From Halomonas sp. S3-1-1 (lineage in GTDB: Bacteria; Pseudomonadota; Gammaproteobacteria; Pseudomonadales; Halomonadaceae), in assembly GCF_023757625.1 (NCBI RefSeq), contig NZ_JALGBZ010000003.1:558001-622000 (forward strand): a stretch of DNA of 64,000 nucleotides, in the 5' to 3' direction. Shown piece after piece: positions 1 to 8,541 of the stretch. The translations under genes were made by a program, and so were the position numbers. The notes under the pieces are model-generated. The model searched no databases and had not been told where the DNA came from. It saw only the letters and a list, made by a program, of their open reading frames with translations. The stretch's first letter is position 1; the number at the start of each line of letters is the position of its first letter.

Positions 1-1072
1 CGATTAGCGAGATCAGAAACGCCGGGCTGCCCTCGATCGTGCGCGACTCTTCCGTTGCGCCCACCGGGCGGGTGAAGGTGTACCAGGAGGCGCTGATCAT
101 GCGCGGAAAGCCGTCGAGGACGGTCAACAGCGTAGTCAGCATGACGGTGAAGGCGGAAATGCCCACCACCACGCCGCTCCACTCGCCAAGCGTCGAGGTG
201 TAAAGGCTGATTACCTGGCTGGCAAAGCCGACCGCGCCGTTGGCGGGGCTCACGCCTTGGCTGTGCATGACGCCGGCGCCCATGATTACAAAGCACGCCG
301 CCAAAACGCCGGCGCCGATGTAGCCGATATTGAAGTCGATCTTCTCGGCGGCGGTGTCGCTACGTTTGCCTTGTGCTTTATTGCGCGCCTCGGACCAGAG
401 CGAGTTCATGACCGCCAGCGTAATGTCCGAGGGCATCAGGCCCAACACCGCGACCAGGGTGACGAAGGTCGCCACGCTCAAAAGCGGTGACGCCGCGGTT
501 GCCGGATAGAAGCTCCAGTCCACCAGGGGCAGGGCGACGATCGCGGCCAACACTGTCGTCACGCTCAAAATCACGACGAAGACCTTGTTCACCCAGTCCA
601 GCAAGCGGTAGCCGCCAGCAAAAGTGAGGACGCCGCACAGCGCGATCAAAATCACCGCGATGGTGGGTGGGCTGAGCGTCAGCGGCACGATGCTGCCGGC
701 TAGCCCCGCCGTGGTGATCGCAATGGCGGCGATGATGATCGCGGTGACCGGAATTTGCACCAGCGCAAAGAGCCCCACGACCGAGCGGCCAAAGGTCTGA
801 CGATACCCTTCGACCAGCGACTTGCCGGTCACGCTGACGTAAAAGGGGCCGAAGAAAAACGATGGATACTTCAACAGCACCGCGAGCAGAATAAACCCCA
901 AAAGCCCTACGCCGTATTCGGCGCCAGCGCGAGTGGACTGCACCACGTGGGAGGTGCCGATGGCCGCGCCTGCGAACAAAAAGCCCGGGCCGAGGGCGGC
1001 CAGATACTTTTTGGCGTGAGACGGTCGATGCGTGGCGTCACCGTTGAGGGACGCGGAGTCTTGAGAGGGCAT
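1..1072 (-). CDS. Nramp-like metal/proton transporter, C-terminus cut by window edge
   Basis: The reading frame is open from an ATG at 1072 to base 1, giving about 357 residues of an inner-membrane protein. The early segment GPGFLFAGAAIGTSH and the later LGLMPSDITLAVMNSLW align in style with transmembrane helices 1 and 6 of the Nramp divalent-metal transporters. The classical helix-1 DPGN and helix-6 MPH metal-ligand motifs are replaced (AIGTS and MPSD), so the substrate may not be Mn or Fe. Hydrophobic segments alternate throughout. An AGGA lies about 10 nt upstream of the start. The remainder lies outside the window. Confidence 0.75.
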   Translation of the reverse strand, partial: MPSQDSASLNGDATHRPSHAKKYLAALGPGFLFAGAAIGTSHVVQSTRAGAEYGVGLLGFILLAVLLKYPSFFFGPFYVSVTGKSLVEGYRQTFGRSVVGLFALVQIPVTAIIIAAIAITTAGLAGSIVPLTLSPPTIAVILIALCGVLTFAGGYRLLDWVNKVFVVILSVTTVLAAIVALPLVDWSFYPATAASPLLSVATFVTLVAVLGLMPSDITLAVMNSLWSEARNKAQGKRSDTAAEKIDFNIGYIGAGVLAACFVIMGAGVMHSQGVSPANGAVGFASQVISLYTSTLGEWSGVVVGISAFTVMLTTLLTVLDGFPRMISASWYTFTRPVGATEESRTIEGSPAFLISLI

Positions 1073-1260
1073 TGGGGAAGTTCCTTGTGAGCCGGATAAC
1101 TAGCCAGGCGGTATGATTGTTGTGGCCTTCGCTGTGCGTGGCGCTATGGTAGCCTGGCTTGCCTGCGCTTTCATGCCGCATTTGACCATGGTTGTAGATC
1201 TGTTAAACATGAAGTGCGTACGCTCACTTCCTCCTTTCACCCTCGTCAATAGGCTGGCTC

Positions 1261-1899
1261 ATGCTCATCGCACTCGTTTACGGTTTGATCTTCGTCGGCG
1301 TCACCGCCACGCTCTATCAGCTTTACGCGGTGAACTACGCCATCAATTTCGACAACGCGCAAAAGCTCTCGTCGAACAATCGCGCAAAGCTCGAGCGGCT
1401 GAACGCGGCAGCAGGGCAAGGCGTGCGGGGAGACGATGCGCACGCGGAAACCTTCGATCACGCCGTCGAGGCAACCCTGGGCGAGCACTTCGATAAAACG
1501 CTGGCGCGTGAGGCGATCGAAAGCGACGATGAGAACGCTGCGCGCGCGCTACTACGCCGCCACAATGATCTGCACTTTGACACCCGCATAAGCGCCCGCG
1601 TAGGGCCGCTGGGCCGCGTTCATCTGCCCCGGCGCGACTGGCGGGCGCTGTTCATTACGCTGGTGATCATCAATAGCCTGATCGCGCAGTTTTTGGGCGG
1701 TATGAGCATCTATACGCTGCTCTACCCGGTGCAAACGCCGGCACTCTCCTGGTTCAACGAGCCGGCCATCCTGATGGGGCTGATCTTTTTGCTACTGCCG
1801 GTGAATCATCTGCTCGGCCAGCTGGATTTCTACCTGAACGATCTTTACCGGATCGGGCGGCTCGCGCGGGAAAAGAGGGCGGCGACGCGCTACGCCTGA
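1261..1899 (+). CDS. Hypothetical membrane protein, 212 aa
   Basis: I do not recognise a family. Visible features are an N-terminal hydrophobic segment (about residues 2-24), a charged, helix-prone middle (about 35-120), and two further hydrophobic segments near residues 127-150 and 165-185, ending in a basic tail. This looks like an inner-membrane protein with a large soluble loop. No strong ribosome-binding site precedes the ATG. Codon use resembles the neighbours. It lies divergent from the Nramp-like gene, and nothing in the context suggests a role. Confidence 0.6.
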   Translation: MLIALVYGLIFVGVTATLYQLYAVNYAINFDNAQKLSSNNRAKLERLNAAAGQGVRGDDAHAETFDHAVEATLGEHFDKTLAREAIESDDENAARALLRRHNDLHFDTRISARVGPLGRVHLPRRDWRALFITLVIINSLIAQFLGGMSIYTLLYPVQTPALSWFNEPAILMGLIFLLLPVNHLLGQLDFYLNDLYRIGRLAREKRAATRYA

Positions 1900-1967
1900 C
1901 GCGCTTTCAACAGGACAGGCCGGGCAGCTAAGATAGCAGGCTCATTAAATAGACGAAGATCCTGTTC

Positions 1968-2282
1968 ATGAGTTCAAAACGTTACCCCGAACAGCGCCTG
2001 CTGGCTGCTCGCAAGCTGCACCCGAAGTTCACGCCCGTGGTCTTCGCCTTTTACATGTCCTCGATCATGGCGTTTTTGATGACGATCGTGATCACCGGCG
2101 TCACCGGCGTCACCGGCGTCACCGGCGTCACCGGCGTCAACGGCGGCTTGGAAGGCGCGTTCATGGGCCGCGTTTGGCAAGCCTACCAGGTCGCGATGCC
2201 GGTGGCCTTCGTGTGCATTTTGCTCGTGCGCCCAATGGTTGCGCGGCTGGTGCAGTGGAGCGTGCGTTCTCACAATGGTTAG
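1968..2282 (+). CDS. DUF2798-like small membrane protein with GVT repeat
   Basis: A 104-residue protein with two predicted membrane helices (about 24-45 and 73-92). The pattern FAFYMSSIMAFLMT and the second helix resemble DUF2798 proteins, whose function is unknown. A run of Gly-Val-Thr triplets (about residues 43-58) follows the first helix and is encoded by a 9-bp tandem repeat, so its length may vary between strains. The gene ends 4 bp inside the 3' end of the convergent pilY1 gene, with no terminator visible between them. Confidence 0.65.
   Translation: MSSKRYPEQRLLAARKLHPKFTPVVFAFYMSSIMAFLMTIVITGVTGVTGVTGVTGVNGGLEGAFMGRVWQAYQVAMPVAFVCILLVRPMVARLVQWSVRSHNG
2092..2145 (+). repeat. 9-bp tandem repeat inside a gene, six units
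   Basis: Five perfect head-to-tail copies of TCACCGGCG (2092-2136) are followed by one copy with a single change (2137-2145). The unit is a multiple of three, so gain or loss of copies adds or removes Gly-Val-Thr without breaking the frame. Confidence 0.95.
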
Positions 2283-5200
2283 AAAAGGCCTCTCGCCTCA
2301 AGTTCTTCACCGCTTACCTGGCGCCAAGAGCGACGTCCTAACTGCACGTCATTGAGCTCAACGGTGATCAAGCCGCTGCCATCGCCGACGGCATCCGGGT
2401 TGCCGGTAAACAGCGTTTCGAGCCCCGTGACCGGGTTCTTGATGCCTGTCAATCGTTCGCCGCTGCCCAGCTGTAAGCCAACGATCGCATCGCCGTTGAT
2501 TCGGGCGTCGGTATCGATTCGCCCGTCTCTGTTTAAGTCGAAAATGGTTCCGCCACCGCTGCCGCCGGTATCCGCCAAAAGTGATAGAAAGTAGCCCTCG
2601 CGCCGTCCGACGCAGGGGTTCGACGTGTCCGGCCGCATGGTCGAAAAGCGCACACGCCGGGGCAGGCCGCTCGAAAACGCCGGTGACGCGACCACTCGCT
2701 CGCCTGCGGGTAGCGCCATCTGCCAGCCTTGTTGGTCGGTCCGCGCCAGGTTGGTCACAGCACGCGAGTTGAAGCCGCTCTGTTGGGCGCTACCGCTGAT
2801 CCGCTGTGTCAAGAGCTGGTCCGCTGCGGCCGGTACCTCGCGACCCACCTGGTCGCGTATCCCGATCAACTTCTGCACGCTTTGATCGTTGGCATCCTGG
2901 GGTCTGAAATAGCTGCCGGTACCGAAGATCACCATTAGGCGGTTGTTGGCGCTCCCGCTTAAGGTCACCGCCGGGGCCGATGTGATCGGCTGAGAACGCG
3001 CGCCAGCGTAAAGTTTGTTGATGCGATCGTTCTGGGTAAGAGGAAAGCGCCACATGTTGCCGTTCAAATCCCCGGCGTAGGCAAAGCGCGCGCCGCCGTC
3101 AAAGGTGGGCCACGCCGTTACGGTAGGCGTGGCGAGCCCGTTGGGGATCTCTTGACTGCCTTCGCCGGTATCGAGACGCGCCACGAGCTGGCCCGTTTGC
3201 AAATCGACTACGTAGAGCGCGGCCTTGTAGCTTGCGCTGTTGTAACCGTTACCGAAAATAGCTACCCAGCGACCGTCAACGAGCTGCGTAATCGTTGGCT
3301 CACTGACACCGCTGCCAAGCTCTGGGCGGCGAAACTCCCACAGCACGCTTTGCGCCGTCATGTTGCTCGGGCTGCTGACATCGAGGGCAAACACCGTGCG
3401 CCCGCCGGCACCCATGGTGCCGACCACGATGGCGCGCTTATTGCCATTGCTCAGCGTGATTTCGCGGGCGGCCGGCGTGCCGTCCATGAAGTAACGGTGG
3501 CTATAGCCGGTGTGGGTCAGCTCACGAAGCGGCGGCGAGGTGCCTTGGGTGAGCTCGGAGGGCAAATAGGCGAACAGCTCTCGGCCAGTATTGGCGTGAA
3601 AACCGTGAAGCATGCCGTCGTTGGCGGCGACCAGAAGAAGCGGCGGGCGCGAGTCGCTTCCCGGCAGCACCACAGGGCTTGCGTTAATGATATCGCCCAG
3701 AAGCGACTGGCGCACCCGCAGCCCGGTTTGGTTCGACCCCTGTAACCAGTTGATCTCGGCCTGGGTGAAGCCGCTGGTAGAGGTGCCAAGCAGGGCACCG
3801 GTCTTGTGTAGCTGACCCAAGGGCTGATACGACGTCAGCAAGCGACGGTGACCAATTTGGCGGGCCAGTTCGGCCTCCGCGTTCCAGCTTTGGGTACGCA
3901 GGCCGCTATCGTCCACAGTGGAGGCGATCAGCCGGCCCGACCAATCACCGCTTCGAAAGCCTGCGCTATAAAGCAAGTTGTTGCTCTGGAGATCGAAAGT
4001 GTCGCTACTCACCGCCGAAGAGGTGCTCGACTGAGACGAGGTAATAATGCGACCCAGCACTTGGCGCATGACCTGGTTGAGTGAGGCCTCGTCGTTGGCG
4101 AAATAGGCGCGCTCGGTGCCACCAGCGCGAGCCAGATCTCCCAACGGGTCGGCAGGCACGCCGGGCAGGTTGCTGATGTCCGGTGGCAGGTTGAAGCCCA
4201 CGACGTAAGTTTTGACCGGATTGGGCAGGGCGCTGGCGGTATCGCTATAAAGCCGCCGAATGGCGTTTTGGGCCTCCTCCAGCGCTTGGCTTACGTTGTT
4301 ACCCAGCGATCGACCGCTTCGATCTACCGAGGGCAAACCGTCGGTAAGCCAAATATTGGCGTTAACCAAGCACTGTTTAGCGTCGATATTATCCATGTTG
4401 GGAATTCTGATGCCCGTCTGGCGCCCTTGAGCAGATCCGAAAGACGTGCCGGTGCTGGTGTTGTTCAGAAAATAGTCTCTCACCGTGTACATGGTACCTT
4501 CGATGGGGGTTAAGCCCGTCGCCAGTAGCGGCCATGTGGGATCGGTCATCGGATTACCGCTACCGCTCCACTCGTGGCGCTGAGGCTGGAGTTTGGTGAG
4601 AATTCGATTCCAGTGGGTATCATTGATCGAGCCGTCCGCGTTTAGTCCACCGATAGGCACGTGCAAATAGCCGAGCCCCGGCGAAGACGTTGTGCGCCAT
4701 TCCCATTGGTTCAGCGCAATGGAAGCAGTGTTCGCGCCCCAGTTCGGTATTCCCCGTTGGCGAAGGCTGTCTACCAGAGGCAGCGTATAGTTGGGATAAA
4801 TGCGCGATCGATATGCGATGCCATCCCCGGCGGAGGGATACGAGTAGACACTGGTGAATAAGCTGCCGTAACGCTCTGCAAGGTGATCGCCCACGCCGGG
4901 CTGAGAAACTCTACGCCAGTACTCGGTGACGTCTCTGGTGGGAAGCCCGGTCGAGAAACTCTCTTCAAACATATAGCCTGGGGTTCCAACATTAAAGAAG
5001 GCGTAAATATTCAAACCAGGCAGGCGAGTACGGAACCTCTTGGTTGGTGCATCCCAGGAACCATCGAAATCAGGATCGTACCAGGCTGGCGCATCGTTGG
5101 TGGAATAACGAGCGTCCAGCGCACGCTCGGTTAGCCGCCAGACGACGGTACGATCGTTGAAGGCGCCATCGCGAGTTTGGGAGGCAGGATTTTGCTGATA

Positions 5201-5680
5201 GGCCATCAGTCCCAGGTTGATATCTCCCCGATAGCGCTCAACCAGATCGCGCCCAACGCGTTTCATGATACTGGATTTGCTGATCGGCGAGCGTGCGCCT
5301 GCCGGACAGCTCGTAGCGTTGAACGTATTGGGTTGGCATGCGGCTAACGTTTCTCGGTCGCCCACGCTCGTACCGATCGCTACGCGGCCATCCAGACCCT
5401 CCTGGCCACTTTCGGAGTTGTCCAAAATCAATAAAACGTTGGGAGCGACTTGGCTGACCGCGTTGAGCGGGGCATTAGCGATCCCGGTCTTGTCAACTGC
5501 CGGAATGTAGTTCTCGTCCACGCTGCCTTCGCCACCGCTGACCGGTCTATCGGACGCCGAGATGGGCTGCGACTCGGAAGAAGCATGGGCGGCTTCGTTC
5601 AGCGTTGGTACGATAGGAAGGCTCACTCCCAGCGCGAGCAAGAGCTTACAGAACAGCCGTGTGCCGCTGTTGTTAGACAT
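2279..5680 (-). CDS. pilY1: PilY1-like type IV pilus tip adhesin/assembly factor
   Basis: About 1133 residues from the chosen start (MSNNSG), which has a GGAG 10-13 nt upstream and a Sec signal peptide. In the N-terminal third, VLLILDNSES (near residue 87) supplies a DxSxS motif typical of a von Willebrand A metal site. The C-terminal part has the PilY1 beta-propeller pattern and an EF-hand-like loop, DLNRDGRID. In type IV pilus systems PilY1 joins the minor pilins in initiating pilus assembly and acts in adhesion. It is the last gene of the minor-pilin operon, 7 nt after pilX. An in-frame upstream ATG at 5752 overlaps pilX and is less likely. Confidence 0.93.
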   Translation of the reverse strand: MSNNSGTRLFCKLLLALGVSLPIVPTLNEAAHASSESQPISASDRPVSGGEGSVDENYIPAVDKTGIANAPLNAVSQVAPNVLLILDNSESGQEGLDGRVAIGTSVGDRETLAACQPNTFNATSCPAGARSPISKSSIMKRVGRDLVERYRGDINLGLMAYQQNPASQTRDGAFNDRTVVWRLTERALDARYSTNDAPAWYDPDFDGSWDAPTKRFRTRLPGLNIYAFFNVGTPGYMFEESFSTGLPTRDVTEYWRRVSQPGVGDHLAERYGSLFTSVYSYPSAGDGIAYRSRIYPNYTLPLVDSLRQRGIPNWGANTASIALNQWEWRTTSSPGLGYLHVPIGGLNADGSINDTHWNRILTKLQPQRHEWSGSGNPMTDPTWPLLATGLTPIEGTMYTVRDYFLNNTSTGTSFGSAQGRQTGIRIPNMDNIDAKQCLVNANIWLTDGLPSVDRSGRSLGNNVSQALEEAQNAIRRLYSDTASALPNPVKTYVVGFNLPPDISNLPGVPADPLGDLARAGGTERAYFANDEASLNQVMRQVLGRIITSSQSSTSSAVSSDTFDLQSNNLLYSAGFRSGDWSGRLIASTVDDSGLRTQSWNAEAELARQIGHRRLLTSYQPLGQLHKTGALLGTSTSGFTQAEINWLQGSNQTGLRVRQSLLGDIINASPVVLPGSDSRPPLLLVAANDGMLHGFHANTGRELFAYLPSELTQGTSPPLRELTHTGYSHRYFMDGTPAAREITLSNGNKRAIVVGTMGAGGRTVFALDVSSPSNMTAQSVLWEFRRPELGSGVSEPTITQLVDGRWVAIFGNGYNSASYKAALYVVDLQTGQLVARLDTGEGSQEIPNGLATPTVTAWPTFDGGARFAYAGDLNGNMWRFPLTQNDRINKLYAGARSQPITSAPAVTLSGSANNRLMVIFGTGSYFRPQDANDQSVQKLIGIRDQVGREVPAAADQLLTQRISGSAQQSGFNSRAVTNLARTDQQGWQMALPAGERVVASPAFSSGLPRRVRFSTMRPDTSNPCVGRREGYFLSLLADTGGSGGGTIFDLNRDGRIDTDARINGDAIVGLQLGSGERLTGIKNPVTGLETLFTGNPDAVGDGSGLITVELNDVQLGRRSWRQVSGEELEARGLF

Positions 5681-5687
5681 GATGTAT

Positions 5688-6131
5688 TTACTCCACACGG
5701 ACATAATCGGCTTCGAGAAAGACGTTGGTATCGCTTGAGCGTCCAACCCCAAACCCCTGGGCTTCGATACGGTAAAGTACCTCGAGTTTTTCTACTCCCT
5801 GGCTGGTGACGCGCGAGCCGATGACTTGACCATTTTGCTGGGGCATCCGATACGTTGGCGCATTGGATGAGCCAAGGCTGTTTGTCGAGTAGCGCATCCA
5901 TTCGCTGCTGGGTTTGCCTCCCTCGCTTAGTATGCGCTCGGCCTCTTGCAGCGCCGTTTCGGCCGCTTGAAGCGCGACGCTATAATCCTGCTGATTGGCC
6001 GCCATGCGCCCCTGAACCAAAGAGCCCTGCATCGATGAGAGGCTCACCAACGTGACGATGGCCAGAAAAATCAGGCACAGCACCAGCGCTAGCCCGCGCT
6101 GGCCGGCCGGGTATGCGCATTCGCGTTTCAC
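5688..6131 (-). CDS. pilX: PilX-like minor pilin
   Basis: The best start is a GTG at 6131 that overlaps the pilW stop in a GTGA, giving 147 residues. The N-terminus reads QRGLALVLCLIFLAIVTLVS: a short leader ending in Gly followed by a hydrophobic helix, as in PilX-type minor pilins. The middle has the conserved region RMAANQQDYSVALQAAETAL and a Glu at mature position 5 is absent, as is common in this family. It should be processed by PilD and join PilV/PilW/FimT in a pilus-priming complex. The longer in-frame ORF to 6305 is a shadow of pilW. Confidence 0.85.
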   Translation of the reverse strand: MKRECAYPAGQRGLALVLCLIFLAIVTLVSLSSMQGSLVQGRMAANQQDYSVALQAAETALQEAERILSEGGKPSSEWMRYSTNSLGSSNAPTYRMPQQNGQVIGSRVTSQGVEKLEVLYRIEAQGFGVGRSSDTNVFLEADYVRVE

Positions 6132-7168
6132 AGCCGATTCCTCAGATCGATGGTGGTGGTGAATACCTGATAAAGGTGTCCATCGTTGGCTTCGAAAGGA
6201 TCGAAACGAAAGTTGCCAGTCGCAATGCGTGTTGGCTCCTGACGCAGACCGGCGCGCTCGCTTTGCACGATCAGGCTGATACGCACGGCGAGAACCTCTG
6301 GCCACTGATCGACGCTTAGCCCCTCGACCGGCAGGTACGTATCGCCTACCAAAAAACGCGCGCGAAGCGCGACCACGTTACTTGCGAGCACTTCACTGCG
6401 TGGCGTAGCTGTGCTGGTATCCAAACGCATTAGCGAGGGTATGTTGGCGTTGGTAGGATCACTGCCCAGATAGTAAATGCCGCTATCCAGCGCGGTCAGC
6501 GTGACGGCCTGGTCTTGGCTATAGTTCAAGGGGGCGGCCTGAGGGCTACCAGTGGGCCAGCCGGACGTGATTTTTTTCAACTGGCCAGGCAGGCCCGCCG
6601 CGTTTAAGAAGAGCTCGCATTTTTGTGCGCTTTGTAGCAGCAGTAGGCGTGAACTGGTGGGGTAGGCAACGTCCGACGGTGGCGAGGTTTGAAACTCGAA
6701 CTGCGGACCCGATACCGTCGCAATACGGCCTTTAATCGGCATGCCCGCCGCGCGAAAAGAGAAGCTTTGCGAGCCGGGTAGCGGCTGCTGGAGCGCGTTA
6801 GAGGCGGCCAGATTTTGAAACGAAGCAAAGCCCTGCAGCGCCGGGGCGGGAGTGGGGCTTGCAGTATTTGCTTGGCTTCGAACGCTGATAGTGACTTGGC
6901 CTGCCGCGCATCCACCCTTGAAATCCGCTTGGCGCAGCTCGCGTGATATCGTCTCCAGCGCGAAACGCCCGGTGTCCTGCATGTTGGCAAGCGCGGTGGT
7001 GATGCGGTAACTCTGCTGAGATGCGACGAAAAGCTGGGTTGCGCCGAGAACCACCAGCACGCCGATCACCATCGCCACCATGAGTTCGATTAGTGTAAAC
7101 CCCGTTTGCCGGCCCACGTCACGTTCGCTGAAACGTCGTTCCAGTATGAAAAGTGCAGGAAGGCTCAT
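6128..7168 (-). CDS. pilW: PilW-like minor pilin
   Basis: A 346-residue protein with a class III prepilin signal: a 22-23 residue leader, then G|FTLIELMVAMVIGVLVVLG with Glu at position 5 of the mature chain. The PilW-type region ITTALANMQDTGRFALETIS follows the hydrophobic helix. The large C-terminal globular part is expected to be periplasmic or pilus-exposed. It lies between pilV (1 nt between its ATG and the pilV stop codon) and pilX (GTGA overlap), showing tight translational coupling. Confidence 0.9.
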   Translation of the reverse strand: MSLPALFILERRFSERDVGRQTGFTLIELMVAMVIGVLVVLGATQLFVASQQSYRITTALANMQDTGRFALETISRELRQADFKGGCAAGQVTISVRSQANTASPTPAPALQGFASFQNLAASNALQQPLPGSQSFSFRAAGMPIKGRIATVSGPQFEFQTSPPSDVAYPTSSRLLLLQSAQKCELFLNAAGLPGQLKKITSGWPTGSPQAAPLNYSQDQAVTLTALDSGIYYLGSDPTNANIPSLMRLDTSTATPRSEVLASNVVALRARFLVGDTYLPVEGLSVDQWPEVLAVRISLIVQSERAGLRQEPTRIATGNFRFDPFEANDGHLYQVFTTTIDLRNRL

Positions 7169-7169
7169 G

Positions 7170-7598
7170 TCAAAGCTCCGAGACCAGTGAAATCGTGCGG
7201 TTTCGGTTGGCGGAAGTGGGGTCTTCGAACTCGACGATCACTTCGATGCGAGGCAGGGCGACGTTGATGCGCCCGCGACCGTCAGGCAACACATCCGCTA
7301 GATCATGTGTCCATTCCTGCTTGTCGTTGGCCGCCAGAGTGCCTCCACCGCTCGTTTGGTTAGTACCCAGTCGATACTCATTGGCCTGCGCCTTGTTGGC
7401 GCGAATGCGATCCATCATGTCCTGAGCCATATTGGTGGCTTGAGTCTCCAGATAGGCGCTTCTCTGCTGTGAGAGCGCTTGGGTCTGCAGCGCGACCACG
7501 CCGAGTAATCCGATCGACATGATGAGCATGGCGACGAGTGACTCCAAAAGCGAAAGACCTTGCTGTGTCGATCTCATACGGCCTCGGCATTGCCTCAA
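7170..7598 (-). CDS. pilV: PilV-like minor pilin
   Basis: 142 residues. The prepilin site is QQG|LSLLESLVAMLIMSIGLLG, with Glu at mature position 5, and the helix and following LQTQALSQQRSAYLETQA are typical of PilV. I took the first ATG because it forms an ATGA overlap with the fimT stop. A second ATG at 7577 (MRSTQQG) gives a shorter leader and has GAGG upstream, so either may be used. It is a minor pilin of the type IVa pilus, expected in the inner membrane and pilus. Confidence 0.88.
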   Translation of the reverse strand: MRQCRGRMRSTQQGLSLLESLVAMLIMSIGLLGVVALQTQALSQQRSAYLETQATNMAQDMMDRIRANKAQANEYRLGTNQTSGGGTLAANDKQEWTHDLADVLPDGRGRINVALPRIEVIVEFEDPTSANRNRTISLVSEL

Positions 7599-8116
7599 GG
7601 GGATGGGCAGACCTCAGGCGCATCCTGCACGCGAGAAAGCCCGCTGGGTTCCAGTCGAATACAGCGGGCCTGACCGCTGACTTGAAACGAAATATGTCGG
7701 ATTTCGGGTCGGTCAGCCCGCAAGCGTCCAAGGCTCGTAAAGCGCAGCGACCCCGTTACGCCGCTTACCTCTAGTCCGTTGATCGACTGTGGCCAACGGC
7801 GCAGCGCTTGGCCGCTCGCCGTGACTTGCCACCCGGCTGACCACCCGCCCGACAGCGGGTCGAGCGTCACGCTGGTATTTTGCCGAACCGCTTCGCTTCT
7901 GGCGTAGTTAAGCGCGGTCTTGAACTCGTTGGTGGCACTCACGACACGATTGACCTCGACCATTCGCATGAAGTTGGGAAACCCCACGCCCGCAATCAAG
8001 GCGATAAGAGCGATGGCCACCAATAGCTCCAAAAGCGTAAATCCATTCATCCAGCGGTATCGTCTTGGGGCCACATTGAGCTCTTTAGGGGGCTCAGGCG
8101 GCACCTGAAGCTCCAT
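7595..8116 (-). CDS. fimT: GspH/FimT-family minor pseudopilin
   Basis: 173 residues from the first ATG. The prepilin signal MNG|FTLLELLVAIALIALIAG is followed by FPNFMRMVEVNRVVSATNEF and NYARSEAVRQN, the usual GspH/FimT pattern. The leader would be about 24 residues; an internal GTG near residue 15 would give a more ordinary length. It heads the minor-pilin operon. A pilE gene, often present at the end of such clusters, was not found here. Confidence 0.85.
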   Translation of the reverse strand: MELQVPPEPPKELNVAPRRYRWMNGFTLLELLVAIALIALIAGVGFPNFMRMVEVNRVVSATNEFKTALNYARSEAVRQNTSVTLDPLSGGWSAGWQVTASGQALRRWPQSINGLEVSGVTGSLRFTSLGRLRADRPEIRHISFQVSGQARCIRLEPSGLSRVQDAPEVCPSP

Positions 8117-8352
8117 TCGTTATTGTGAGTCACTGCCATGTTTTGGAATTAAAAGACAGTGGATTGAATGATATTAAAGTACCAAATTGGCTGGAAGGAT
8201 AGCGTTTAAATACCCGGTTTAAACAGGCGTAATTAAGCGCATACCCAGCGGTAGGCGGCATGGGCGTCGTTTACAGGCGAGCGAGGCGCTAAACTACGGG
8301 CCAATCGCCAAAGCGATGACGAGTAAACAAATTCAACAACAAGGGGTGACAC

Positions 8353-8541
8353 ATGGCGCGGGATAAATGGATGGGGGCGGTTGGGGTGGTAGTGGTTCTT
8401 TGCTACCTGGTGCCTTATACCCTGCTTTCGAACGTGGTGGCCTGGTACGGCAGCTTTCTTTTTTGGAGCGGGGCCGGGGTCGTCGTGATTGCGCTGAACA
8501 TTTTTATGACCCGGCCGTTCAAGGAGCACGATCGTGACTGA
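8353..8541 (+). CDS. Small two-helix membrane protein paired with the symporter
   Basis: 62 residues with two hydrophobic segments (about 8-28 and 33-52) and a charged tail. AGGGG lies 8-10 nt before the ATG. Its stop overlaps the start of the next gene by 8 nt, so the two are translated together. Small membrane proteins of this kind (DUF3311/DUF997 type) often precede sodium:solute symporters; a role as accessory subunit is inferred from that context only. Confidence 0.75.
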   Translation: MARDKWMGAVGVVVVLCYLVPYTLLSNVVAWYGSFLFWSGAGVVVIALNIFMTRPFKEHDRD

